Of a DNA stretch of 64,000 bases, positions 1 through 17,306 are shown piece after piece; positions within the stretch are counted from its first letter, which is position 1; each line of letters starts with the position of its first letter. Source of the stretch: Tupaia tana (taxonomy: Eukaryota; Chordata; Mammalia; Scandentia; Tupaiidae); the NCBI GenBank assembly GCA_026018925.1, contig JAKSZU010000004.1, positions 112,496,989 through 112,560,988 on the forward strand. The letters are read 5' to 3'. The notes under the pieces are model-generated. The model saw only the letters and a program-made list of their open reading frames with translations. It did no database searches and had not been told where the DNA came from. Both the position numbers and the translations under genes were made by a program.

Positions 1-570
1 GCAAGGAAGCAGGTAGCCACTGCTTCCAGGATGGCCAGGCAGCCCCAGGAATGCCTAGACTGCCCACCAGGCAGGAGGCACAGTGGCCACTCTCTGCACC
101 TTCTGTCCGACATCAATGCCCATGTACGGTCCCCTGGACTGCCAGCACTGGGCTCAGTCACCTCTGCTGGAACACTGCAGGTCACTGCAGAGCAAGTTAT
201 TTCAAACCCGGAGACTTCAACAGAAACACGGCGAGAGCTCAGCACTCCCACCTCCTTCCCTTCCAGGCTGGATTTCTAACCAGTCTGGACACAGCTCTGG
301 GTGGCGAATGAGTACTGATGAGGGCCAGGAACACAGAGTGGCAGGGCTCAGGCTGGAGTTAGAGTCAGAGTTAGAGCTGGGGTTAGGGGTTAGTGGGTTC
401 TAGGTTTGGGGCAGGGTGAGCCTTTGGGCCTTGGGGTCTTGTTAGGCCTATGGAGTGAGCTGGTCCCAGTCTGCAGGAATTGCCTCTGCTGCCCCAGCCT
501 CAGCCAGAGGGAGGCAGGGTGTGCGCGAGCTGGGACTCACTGTTCTAACGGCTGCCGCCCCCACCCCCAG
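1..570 (+). other. BRSK2 intron (partial)
   Basis: GC-rich intronic sequence upstream of the exon at 571. It contains imperfect GTTAG-type repeats at 355-405 but no other recognisable feature. Confidence 0.7.
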
Positions 571-6197
<5,627 letters not shown>

Positions 6198-8060
6198 ACA
6201 CTAGCCCCCTCCCCAAGCACAGCACTGATGCGGCCGCCCGCCGCCGCCGCCCTGTGTGGACCCAGGGCTGCCCACCAGCCCAGACTGTTGTCCCGAGGCC
6301 TGGGAGGAAAGGAAAGGGGCACAGGGCCGTGGCCTGTGGGCTGGGCCGCATGCTCGCTCCCTTTCCTCTCTTGCTGTCTCTGTCTCTGCCTGTCTCTGAC
6401 GACGTCGCTTGTTTCCGCTCTGATACCAGGAATTATCCCGAAAAGTTAACATGTCACCTCTGCGAGGCCGTCCTCTGCACTCCGCACCGGACACTGGCTG
6501 ACAGAAGGCAGCTGCTGTGGACCCGCCCTCCTTCCTCTCCTGCTGCTGCGGCCAGCGGCGAGGCCCAGCCACCCGCCTGTCTACCACCTGCCCCCGAGGG
6601 GCAGCTCTCGCATGGCCCCAGGAGGAGGCCTGGCTCCGAAGGGAAGCCTCCTCCAGCCTCATCCACCCAGGCTCCCGGTGACCAGACCCTTTGGGAGGAC
6701 CAGCCTGGCCAGCTGGCCTTCCTGGGGGGAGTGGGCAAAGTGGCAGGAACAGACCTCGGACACCTGCCTTGCCACACTGGAGCCGTCTCCTGCGGGCCCT
6801 TGTGCCCCTGCGCCCTGGCCACACTGTCTCCATCTGCACCTCGCCCTCACCAGGGCTGCTGTCCTGCCTCGTCTGCTCCCATTTTTCCCTCGGCTTGTTT
6901 GGAGGCTGTAGGGCACTCCTGGCTTTGACATTCCTCACCGGCCGAGGTCACCGTAGGAACAGCAGCTGCTGATCGGGGCTGGCCAGGCTGTTGGGGCTGG
7001 GCTGAATCAGTATTATTTATTTGTTGTTTTAATTTATTGAGTTTCTTTACTTCTCTGTTCAGGGAAGGGGCGGCAGCAGGACCTTCCTGCCGCCTGTCTG
7101 TGTGTCTTGGGCAGGGTGGGGTCCAGAGCCAAGGTGCCCTCTGAGGACAGAGCTGGGCGGGGCAGCGGGGGGCCGGCCGGTGGGTGCAGCACCGGCAAGC
7201 TACTGTAAACTTTAAAGAATTCCTGCAAGATATTTTTATAAACTTTTTTTTCTTGGTTGTTTTTGGAAAAGGGTGTGGGGGTGGGGAAGCCGCTGGGGCA
7301 GGGCTAGATTCTGTGTTTCAGTTCCTCGCTCTTGGTTATTTCTGTATACATATACATATATATATATATTTAAAGAACGATGCGGCTAGCTTTATCCCGG
7401 GTTCTGTTTTATTACTGTGTAAAAGTAGCTCCAGTCAGTCTGGGGCTCAGGGAGGAGGGCACTGTCCCAGAGCAGCTCAGAATGCCACCGGTGACAGCAC
7501 CACCCCGTGCCCCTCTGCCCAGGCCCAGGCTGCGGGCACTCGGTTTTGCTTCCAAGAGTGAAGGGGCAGGAGGAAGGCCGAACCAGCCCCCACCCACACA
7601 CAGGATGGCAGGAGCACCACGGGCTTTTTTATTAAAATGAAAAAAGTTTAAAAAAAAGAAAAAATACAAAATTAAAGGACAGCAAGAGTCAGCGACATCC
7701 CTCTGCAGTGTCCCTCCTGTACACAGTGAGGCTGAAGGGTCCAGGGCCGCCTGGGCAGGGGGCTGGCAGGCTTACCCTGCGCACTGCCCGCCACCCGCTG
7801 CCAGGCAAGTCCACCTGGCTTCATCCCCATCTCTGGCTTCGGTTTGTGTTCTTTCTGTTCCTGCTGGCCCAGCCCCCCAGGCTGGCTCCCCGAGGCCGTG
7901 GGTGCTGCAGGAGGGCCACAGGGTGGGCCAGGCTGGCAGGTGTAATGCATGCCTTTGCTGTGACGAGTCCATTTTGCTTTAGGTGTCTCCCCTGCCTTCC
8001 CCTTCCCTTGTGTACAGATTTTAATGCTTCTGTTACATTAAACCTCTACCACAGGCTGGG
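6198..8060 (+). other. BRSK2: BRSK2 3' untranslated region (two possible ends)
   Basis: GC-rich and then AU-rich sequence follows the TAG. Two plausible poly(A) hexamers are seen: ATTAAA at 7631-7636, followed by an A-rich stretch, and ATTAAA at about 8037-8042 (context TTACATTAAACC). An AU-rich nonamer TTATTTATT lies at 7013-7021 and a TATA-type dinucleotide run at about 7345-7370. I cannot tell from sequence which end is used. Confidence 0.6.
7013..7021 (+). promoter_or_regulatory. AU-rich element in BRSK2 3' UTR
   Basis: The nonamer TTATTTATT matches the UUAUUUAUU core of AU-rich mRNA-stability elements and sits in a local AT-rich island (7008-7045) within an otherwise GC-rich UTR. Function is inferred only from the motif. 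Confidence 0.4.
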
Positions 8061-11000
8061 ATTATTTCTATACATAAGAAAAATTAAACACCTATAACAG
8101 CAAAAGCCACACAGTACAAGCAGGAAGGGGCTTATCCATGGAGACAGAGGATACTGAAAGCAATACCTCTCGTTAGCCTTCTTCTTTTGTACTTCGGACA
8201 CACGCGGACTCACGCAGACATCACGGAAATGGACAAGCCCCATCCAGTGTACCCCTGTCATATGACTGTGAGCAACTTCAGTTCCAGAACAATAAATTCC
8301 TTCAGTAAAGACGTCCGACGCAAGGTCTCCATCCAGGTGGGCGGGATGGGCCGGGTCTGGGACCACCCAAGATGGCTCTCGCCCCTGATGTGTGGCCTCT
8401 GGGCTCTGCCAAGTTTGGATGGTGCTGCATTCTGCCTGGCTGAAGAGAATGAACCCCTGTGTGGGGTCCAGGGTCTGAGTCTACTTGTCACATGTTGGGG
8501 CTGTCACTCCAGCACCTGGGCTTTTTCCTGGAGAATGAACCTTTCACTCCTTTCTTGGGAATAGTCTGGAAGGGGCGAAATGACCTAGCCCTGGAAACAA
8601 GGGGCTGAGGCTGATAGGCAGCTCCTGGAGATTGAAGGGGACGCCATTCAGGCCTACCATGGAGGGCAGCCAAGTCACCCCTGCTGCTATGGCATCAAAG
8701 ATGGGCCAGCCCCAGAGTCATGGAGCTCCCAGTCCATGCTTGAAGGGTAGGTCCTGAGTCCACCACAGCCTGAGGACAGGTGAGGCACAAACCTCAGCAA
8801 GGGGCCCTCCAGAGGCTACCTCGTGCATGGAGCTGCCTAGCCTCTTCCACACTGCTCCCTCACATGGAAGGACCCAGGCATGGTGGTCTGTGTCTGTGGC
8901 AGGGCCTGACAGTCCCAGCCTGCTATCTGTAGGGCGGCCATGTGCCACGGCAGACTGACATTTGGCTGAGTGACTGTGGGGAGCAGGAGTGTCGGGATGC
9001 TGCAGGTGTCAGTAGCATCCCTCCACTCCTCTCACTGACAACCCAGAGTCCTTCCTGACATACCACATCTCCTGGGGGCGGAGCTGCCCCTGTTCCAGCT
9101 TCTGCACCGTCCTGCCGGAGCTCAGAGCTAGGAGGCTCCACAGCATAACAGCTACTTGCAGTGTGGGCTCAAAGCCAGGACAAGCAGAGTCGGTGAGGTG
9201 AAGGGAGCCCGCCCAGTCCTGGATATCCTCTTCCACCCTCAAGGGGTGGGGAGGCCAAGGGGCCAGGCTCAGCTGCAGCTACAGCTCCTGCCACCTCCCG
9301 GTCAATGCTGGCGTAAAACCAGGTTGAGGAAGGAATGTGGTCGCCACAGCTCAGCAAGACTGTGACAATCAGTCCTTGCAGACCCAGGCTGCTGGCCATG
9401 AGGGGAAGTCCTCCTGCTTTCTGCCCTGAGGGTCATCTAACCTGGCTCTCTAGTCGCCTGCAGTCTGAAGCCAGTCTGAATGGGCACATGACTGAAGTCC
9501 CAAAAGAAACACGTCCACCCAACCCATCTGCACACCACCACACCCTGTGGCTCAAGAAGGGCCAGTTCCTACAGCCCCATTCCTGACACTAGGCTCACTT
9601 GGTTGTAACAGAAGCCAAAGCACACTAAGTCAAAAACTGTTAATTTTATACATGAGAAATAAATACATAGGCTTTTCTATGTGCCAGACGCTTTTCTGAG
9701 CACTCTGCACTGAATGTGAAGCCGATGGGTTCTCACGCTATTCTCATGAAGAAATAAACAGGGACTGAAAGGACTTAGTGGTGGGCCTGACCACCTCAGG
9801 ATGACCTCCACCTGCAGCTCCCAGGAGACTACCTTGATTGGTACATCCTGGGTTAGTACCTGCGCCTGACTGGCGGGGAGCTGGGTCCTGAGGACAACTC
9901 AACTCGGGGGAGCCCATCACAGAACCGCAAGTAGAAGAGTGCCTCCCCAGGGGAGGATGAGCATGGGGGGAAACAGACCCACAGGACGGGGAGTGCCAGC
10001 AGGTGGCAACAGGATTCGCGCTGCTCATGGGGACTGCTCCAGACTTCATCCACGTGCCCAGCTGAGGGGCAGGCATACAGACCACTGCCTCCTGAGCTGC
10101 TGGTGGAGCTACTGCTGGTGTTACAAGGCCTCAGAACCGGGAGGGTGGATCTTCCAAGTCCTGCAAGCCAAACTCAGGGTGGGGTACGCAACAGCCCTGC
10201 TGCTACCCCACCCCTCATGCAGACAGCACTCCCTGGAGGGCCTGGCTTACTGACGGGTCTGCCTCCCCCTCTCTGTGAGCAATGCCCAGTCTCATACCTC
10301 CCCAACCCTTTTCAGTGACTTCTCGCCTTCCCCTTCATGTTTCTCCCTCCCTGGATCCAGTCTACTCCCTACTGTCAACCTGTCTCTCTTTTTTTTACTG
10401 CCAGAGGGTGATGTATTTGCCAAAAAGAGAGGGAGAAAACACCCCCAGTAGGGCACAGTCCTCTGTTTCTTCATCCTGTTGAGATTTGGGGAACGTCTGC
10501 ACATGTATCGGTGTTTTTCTCCAAATCGCCTGGGCTGGAATTTGAACCTGTCATCTGTGTGGGATCCAACTCCTGTAAACACTAGGCAAAGGGGCCAGTC
10601 CACCAAGTCTAGGTAGAGTGTATCCTGACTCTGCGAGCCAAGTGCGAGCCTGAGGCTTGGGCAGGACTGCAGGGTCTGTATTGCTAAGTGCCAAGTTCAG
10701 GGATCATCTTATGTCCTCAAAGCAACCCTATGAGAGGCTCCATGGCCCACTGTGTAAATGTATTCACTTCCTATGTGTACCAAGTTACTACAAACTTTAA
10801 TGGAAGTTTTGCTGAAAACACAAATATCTTACAGTTCTGGAGTCAAGAACGAGATCGGTCTCACTGAAGCAGATTATCACTGGACCAAAACGAAGTTATC
10901 AGCAGGGCTTTATTCCTCCTGCAGGCTTGAAGGAATAATTCATTTCCTGTGGTTTTGGCTCTGAGGTGGCCACATTTCTTGGCTTGCCACTCTCCACCTC

Positions 11001-11785
11001 CCCCGCACCCCCACACCTTCCAAAGCAGGAATGTCGGGCTGAAGCCTGTGCCTCCATCTCTGGTCCTCCCTCTTCCACATTCACACACTCCTGGGGCTAC
11101 TCTGGGCCCAGTCACTTCTCCATCTCATGGCCTGCTGATCAGCAACCTTAATTCCATTTATAATTTTAAGTCTCCTTTGCTATGATAACAACTCACAGGT
11201 TACAGGGTTCAGGGTATGGTTATATTTGGGGGTGAGAGGCATCACAGTCCACCTACCACAGTCTGCACTCTGCATCCCCCAAGTTCCCAATCCCTCTCAC
11301 ATACAAAATGCATGTGTCCCATCCTGAGTTCCTCAAAAGTCTCAACCTGTTATAGCATCAAGCCAAATCCCAACTCTCATTTAAATCTCATCACCTCAAA
11401 AGTTCCTACGCTTATCATATACATCATAGGTGAGACACTGGGTATGGTTCATCCTGGAGCAAAATTGCTCTCCATCCGTGGACCTGTGGACCTAGAAAAC
11501 AGGTCATCTGCTTCTAAATCACAACAGCCGGACAGACATGCATTCCGTATCTAGATATAGCTATTCCTATTTTAAAAGGAAGAAAACAGAAAAAAAGTGT
11601 GTGTCACTGGTCCTAAGAAACTCAAAGACCAGCTGGGCAACACCACTGAGGCCTGGGAACAAATCTTTTGTTTCAAGGCTCTTCCCACTGCATCCATGCC
11701 TCCTCTCATCCTTTATGAAAGAGAGCAAGCATTTGCAGCTGCATAGTTTTCTCAGTCTGTTTCCTGCCTGTAGAATTTTGGGGGC
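8061..11785. other. Intergenic DNA between BRSK2 and MOB2, left part
   Basis: No exon or RNA gene is recognised. There are traces of old mammalian repeats. A MIR/L2-like stretch lies near 9660-9770 (tgtgccagacgcttttctgagcac type). A degenerate interspersed repeat with a 'cttacagttctggagtcaag' core runs from about 10750 to 11250 and is related to the one at 13500-13960. Confidence 0.55.
10750..11250. repeat. Ancient interspersed repeat, family not assigned
   Basis: Contains the hallmark 'acagttctggag...' and an ending with 'catcacagtccac' found in a widespread old mammalian repeat. A second diverged copy lies at 13500-13960. I do not name the family. Confidence 0.4.
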
Positions 11786-11787
11786 CT

Positions 11788-12062
11788 AGGAGATCAGTAG
11801 ATGGCACAATGCTTACGTTGTTGGACTCCCACATAGTCGACCGTGGTCTGAGTCTGGGACCCAGAATCTTAAAAGTCACACTGGGCATGTGTGCATGAGT
11901 GCACAAAATCCTGAGAGAATGGAGAAGGGATTGTGGCATGGCCATCCTCTCTGGGAGGTGATTTCTTGCTATCTCCCATTTCTCTGTCTCTCCAGTGAGC
12001 ACACACGCCCTATAGCAAATATCTCTCTACAAAAATAAATAAATAAATAAATAAATTTAAAA
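11788..12062 (+). repeat. tRNA-derived SINE, old copy
   Basis: Head with 'ggactcccacatagtcgacc', body with 'gagaatggagaagggattgtggcatggccatcc', end 'cgccctatagcaaat', and an AAAT-repeat tail at 12030-12055. Diverged from the young copies. Confidence 0.85.
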
Positions 12063-12113
12063 GGTATTTGAGAGGTCTAACAGTCTTCATCTACTTCAGT
12101 CCAAGCTGGCAGA

Positions 12114-12349
12114 GTCTCTTTCTTTCTCTATTTTGCTACAGGGCACATGCATTCCACAGAAAGGGGGAAAGTGAGAAAACCCCTCCCTGAGAAGGTGGCC
12201 ATGCCACAATCCCTTCTCCTTGCTATCTTCTCGGGATTTTGGGTGCACATGTACCTGGCATGTTTTTCAAGCCACCATGTCTGGAACTCAAACTGTGCAG
12301 TTGACTATGTGGGACCCACTCACTTTAACCACCATGCCACCAGCTGGCC
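12114..12349 (-). repeat. tRNA-derived SINE, old copy, reverse orientation
   Basis: Starts with the reversed tail (gctacagggcacatgc) and ends with the reversed head (accagctggcccc). It is flanked by an imperfect duplication of ccaagctggcag/ccaagctggtag. Confidence 0.85.
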
Positions 12350-12500
12350 CCAAGCTGGTAGGTTTTGATGATAAAACATTCCCAAGAATCTGTGGGTCTT
12401 CTGTGTTTATCAGGAGTTTCATTCAAGACAAAAATCTTGTCCAAAGATCATTCAAAGATAGTTTTTATCTTTGGCTATTGCTTAGATGACTGAGGTTACC

Positions 12501-12754
12501 TTTTTAATTTTTCTTTAATTTGCTAGAGAGACAGTGTATGTGCTCAGTGGAGATAGAAGGAAAATGAGAAAGTACTCCTCTGGGAGTGGGTGGCCATGCT
12601 GTAATCTCTTCTCTTCCATTTCTCCTTCAAGGATTGTGGGCACGCACACACACATACCCATTGCTTTTATTTATTTATTTTTTAAGCCACTGGGTCCAGG
12701 TGCAGTTGGCCATGTGGGATCCAGATGCCTTAACCGCCACACACCAGCTGGTGT
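12501..12754 (-). repeat. tRNA-derived SINE, old copy, reverse orientation
   Basis: Reversed tail at the left and reversed head (ccgccacacaccagctgg) at the right. Flanks carry an imperfect duplication of gactgaggttac/gactgaggccac. A TTTA run has expanded inside it at 12665-12685. Confidence 0.8.
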
Positions 12755-15700
12755 GACTGAGGCCACTTATTAGGCACACGCTTTATCTTTTCAAAGAGCC
12801 CTCTGTGTGACTGAAAATGCTGACCTTTTCATCTTTCTGAGGTATTAGCAAGAGATTTTCCAGCAACATCATTAACTTTTTCTCTTGAGCTTTTTCCTCA
12901 CAGTGAATCTCTAACTTTTGTGTTTTTTGCAACTCAGATGGACTGAGATCTCCCAAGTCATTGGGAGCTAGTTCCCTTTTGCTGAACAGTTCTTCCCTTG
13001 ATTTACCTCTTCCCTCACATGTAAGTAGCCAGAAAAAAAGACTGCACCTTTGGCACCTTGTTTGGAAATCTCCTCAGATAAATACCCAAGTTGGTAACAA
13101 GTCCTGTTTTTCACAATTGGAGATAAGAACGCAGGTAAGCTTTCTGCTTCTACAGAACAAGGATCTCTGCTTCTACAGAACAAGGATCTCCTTGTCTCTA
13201 ATTCCCGAGGACATGTTCTTCATTTCCCTGAAGCCCTCACCAGCAGTGCCTTTCACATCATATTTCTATAGTACTAACAGGTCATTCATGATGTTAAGTA
13301 TCAGGGTGATTAGGTTTCCTGTATGTCCTTTCACTGAATTTACACGACCTCACTAGCTGTTTACATCCATCTACTGCCAACACTGAGCCTTTCCCTATCA
13401 TGTTCTGGCCTCTGCCCACTGCCCAATTTTAAAGCCACTTCCATGTTTCTTAGGTATTTGTTACAGCAGCCCTTCACCCCTGGGCCCAAAATCTGCATTT
13501 ATTTCCTGTCACTAAAGTTACCGTAAACTTAGTGGATAAAGACGAGTTCTTTATAGTTCTGGCAGTTAGAAATCCAGAAGTGAGTCTCAACAGGCCCAAG
13601 TAGAAGCTTCGTATCAGCAGTGCTGGTTCTCTCTGGAAACTCAAGGGGAGGACCCATTTCACCCCTTGTCCAGCTTGAACAGGCTACCTGCATTCCTGGA
13701 CTTGGAGCCTCTTCCAACATCTCCGTTGGGCCGAATCTCATGCTACCATCTCTCTGACTCTCCCTAGTCTGTACCCCTCTTCCACATAAAAGAACCCAAT
13801 GGTAACACTGGAACACCCAGGTAATCTGGGGTAATGCCCCCATCCCAAGGCCAGCTGACTAGGAACCTCGGTTTTATTTGCAACTTTCATTCCTCCTGCC
13901 ACATAAGGTAACATATTCACAGGGTCTAGGGTTTAGGACATGGGCATTTTTGTCGGGACCATATTCTACCTGACAAAACAAAGATGACAGAAACTAGGTA
14001 AACCATAGCTTAGGGGTGGAAAGGTAAGTGGAAGACTGTCAGGCCACAACTGGGATCTGCCCGAGTCTGCTCGCCTTAGGCTGAGCTCCCACCATAGAAG
14101 CAGAACCCAGGGACCGCTTCAGGCAGCTACAACTGCACAGGGAGGGACACTGTGAAAGAGGCAGGAAGGCTTCTCCAACGCCCCTGAGCTGGCCAGGACT
14201 CTAGGGACTAGCCAGGAGCTGGTCAATGGTAAGCACCCTGCATTGCCCTCACCCTCAGAGAGTGCAGGCCAGTCCACCCAGCTCACCATCTAGCAGGACG
14301 TGCTCCCCAAACTAACAGTGCTGGTCCTCATCCTGCTGCCTTCCTGGTGGACTGCCACAGTCTATGATGACCAGAGCTGGGCCCACACCCTCCGTGTGCC
14401 CCAGAGATCCTACAGCTCTTTCCTGTCAGACCAGTGTGACCACGTGAGTCCTGGATACCTACCTGAGGATAGCGTGTGGGCTCTTTCTGGAGATGTGTCA
14501 CCTGCCCACCAACACAGACACATGCTCTTTCTCTCACATTCCTCCCAGCAACTCCTCTCAGGGCCAGCCAGGAAGTCCCAGTTGGTGCCCACTGCACTCC
14601 CACCCTGACCCTCCACTGCCCAGCCTCCTCCACCCAACCGAGCCCTACTTGGATCCAGGCCACATTCCCCAATACACAGGGGTCCCCGGGCAGTACACCA
14701 GCCCTGCTCCTGGGCCCCGGCCCTGAGCTGTTTCCACACACCCCCAGCCTAGGGCCTCGTTCTGCCAAGCCATGCACCTCCACCCTCTTCTGGCCTTCCC
14801 CTCCCCGAGGCCCTTGGACATGTCCCAGACCAGTGCAGGTCCCTGCCTTGGGTTCCTGCACACAGCCCCTGTGGTCTAGTACAGTGGACATACTAAGGTC
14901 TTCGCTTAGGGGATCCATGCCAAAAAGAGGTAGGCAGCACCAGGGAGAGGGTGACAGTACGGGTCTGAGATCTGTTCCAAGCACCAGGCAGATTTCAAGT
15001 TGCCCCTAGGTGACCCACTGTGTAGCCCAGGGTCAGGAGACAGTGAATGACCTTTGTGGAGACATAACCAGACTACAGATAGGTGCACCTGGAATTTTTA
15101 GGCAGCCCCAAACTCTGAGAGGGATGCCTCTCAGAGGCGGGAATAAGAGAGCCTGTTGCTAGCAAGCAGCTAGAAGGCTGCGAAAAAGGTCCAGAGAAGA
15201 GTTAGGCAGGGCTGGGCCTGGGGGCCAGAGTAAGCCAGTAAGCCCTCCAGGAAGGGTAACAGGCCAAGCGTGGCCTGCTGCTCCTGGGAGACAGACACAG
15301 AGTGGCCTCCAGCAAGGGCCCCTGGGGGCTGAGTATGTTGCAGGTAAGCTGAGAAAGGACCTGCTGGCTACAGGTGGATTGTACGGGCTGAGCATGATGA
15401 ACAGGCAAGCACTAGGACCCAGGTGGGCCCCACTATCTAAGGGGTGGCATGTGGCAGTGCTGGGCATTCTAGAAATTGACAACCAGAGAAGGCTGTCCTC
15501 AAACCACCAGGCCCAGCAAGCAGAGTGTCAGGACTCAGTCTTCAGTTCTGAGGTCTATGCCAAGATATGATCCTCTTCCCAGCCCTGGACTCAGGTCCTG
15601 CTCAAGCTCTAGTTTTAGTTTAGTCCCTTCCCCCAGTTCCCTACCTCTGCCGCATGCACCCACCCTTCCCAAGATGAGGACACAAAACTGCTCTCCCTGG

Positions 15701-16600
15701 ACTCACCCTCCAGGCCACAGGGCCCTACGCAGAAGTGGCCCCAGCCAGGAGTGGCCCTCCAGCAGAGGCCATAAAGCTGACCAGGAGGGGGGATGCCCAC
15801 TCTAGCCACATCCCAGGGGCTCTGCTGCCTGAACAGGGAGGACACATCAGGTGAGATGTGATCAGGGCTGCCAGGGGGTGACTGACAGAAGCATGTCTCT
15901 ATAGGGAGGACCTGAATCTGAGCAAACATGGTGACCTTTAGACATAGGCAGAAATGCAGTTCCATGGGCAGTTCCTTTGTAAAGCTGTGAAGGCCATTAA
16001 CATGCGAATACCCTAGCTACCTATGCCCCAAACTGCAAAGCAGTATCCAGTTAAAGAAAGCCACATATGTTAATCAGAAATGGCCCCCAGTAGATGAGAA
16101 AAAAACTTACCTAGAACACCATGGTGCCAAGTCTTTGAATCTTGCTCATTAACATCTGAAAACGACTGGCTTTACATTACACTTCCCATTTCCCCATTTT
16201 TTGGCCTTTAAAAGAATAAACCTGGGTCCAATTCAGGGCCCTGGCTATCTCCATCAGAGAAATCCGGACCACCTGATCCACGTTTTGTTATGTCCTTGTG
16301 TGTTTGTTTATTCTCTAATCCACAGCACCCACCCACCCCCACCACTGCCGCCCCAACACTCAGAGCGTGCACTTTTTTACGCATGGCATGCCACTATGTT
16401 GGCTTGCAGGCTGTTGGCAGCAAGTGGGGTGCTCCTGCTCCCACCCACTCTGGGGCTCAGTGAAGACCACCCACCCAACAGCCCCAGAGTAGCAGAACCA
16501 CGTGGGGTGCCACCCACTAGAGAGTGGCCAGACCCCTCAGTCTCATGCCTCAGCACACAGAGGGTCACCAAGACACTGAGGACACACACAAGTCTCTGAC
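12755..16600. other. Intergenic DNA between BRSK2 and MOB2, right part
   Basis: No recognised exon. It contains a short perfect tandem duplication (tctgcttctacagaacaagg, two copies, about 13141-13190) and an old repeat at 13500-13960. An open frame at 14300-14608 with a hydrophobic start was considered and rejected as a gene. Confidence 0.55.
13500..13960. repeat. Ancient interspersed repeat, same family as 10750-11250
   Basis: Shares the 'cctgtcactaaagttacc...agttctggcagttagaaatcc' layout with the copy at 10750. Heavily diverged, family not assigned. Confidence 0.35.
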
Positions 16601-17306
16601 CTGAGAGAATTCTTTTTATTACGACTGAACAGATGAACTAAAATAAGCGATCTCTGTCTTCTGCTGCCAGCTGTGTTTTGCGCGGGGCCTCAGCCTTATC
16701 CTGGTGACTCTACGTTGGGGGCCCTCCTTGGGCATCAGGAAGGCGGCAAGAGGGGTAAAAGGAGCAAGCAGCAGGTGTGAGTCCTCATGGTCACCTGGGC
16801 TCCTCACCCCTGAACTCTCAGCCACTAATTGCCACAATCCAGGCAAGGCCAGGAGAGGAGGGAGCGAGGGGGCATCTCTGTAAAGGAGACCCAGTCCCCA
16901 AAACAGAACAGAAACCACTTCTGCACATATAGCCCTCCTCAGAGGGAGACCCATCTCCCACGAGGGAAAACAGCAGAGCCCCCAGGGGAGGAGGCAGGGA
17001 GGGCAGGGGCCGCATGGAAGACCAGAGAAAGGAAAACCCCACAGAAGAAAACTCAATACGTCAGTCCAATAAATGTTTGTTGAATGAATGAATGACTCCA
17101 AAGGCTCTCTGCTACAAACGCCACTCATCCATCCAACAGGGAAGCCACAGAATGTGACTGTGGCCTTGTGGTGTCTGTGGAGCCCACGCTTGGCACCACC
17201 TGGGGGGCCCTCAGACCTTACCAGCAAGCGTGCCCTGGCACGTGTGTGCACACACGCACACGATCGTCTCTTTGCACATATGCACCCCTGTCCAGCCCAG
17301 GAGGGC
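16601..17306 (-). other. MOB2: MOB2 3' untranslated region
   Basis: Runs from the stop to the poly(A) signal AATAAA (read on -; + strand TTTATT at 16615-16620), so cleavage is near 16600. It contains a reversed L2/MIR-type tail (caataaatgtttgttgaatg at about 17067-17100 on +). Confidence 0.75.

Noticed and set aside
6201-6938. 245-codon - strand frame
   Set aside because: It lies entirely opposite the BRSK2 3' UTR and shows no domain or conservation signature.
14300-14608. 102-codon frame with a signal-peptide-like start
   Set aside because: No family similarity, no supporting splice or promoter signs, and composition-driven frames are common in this GC-rich intergenic DNA.
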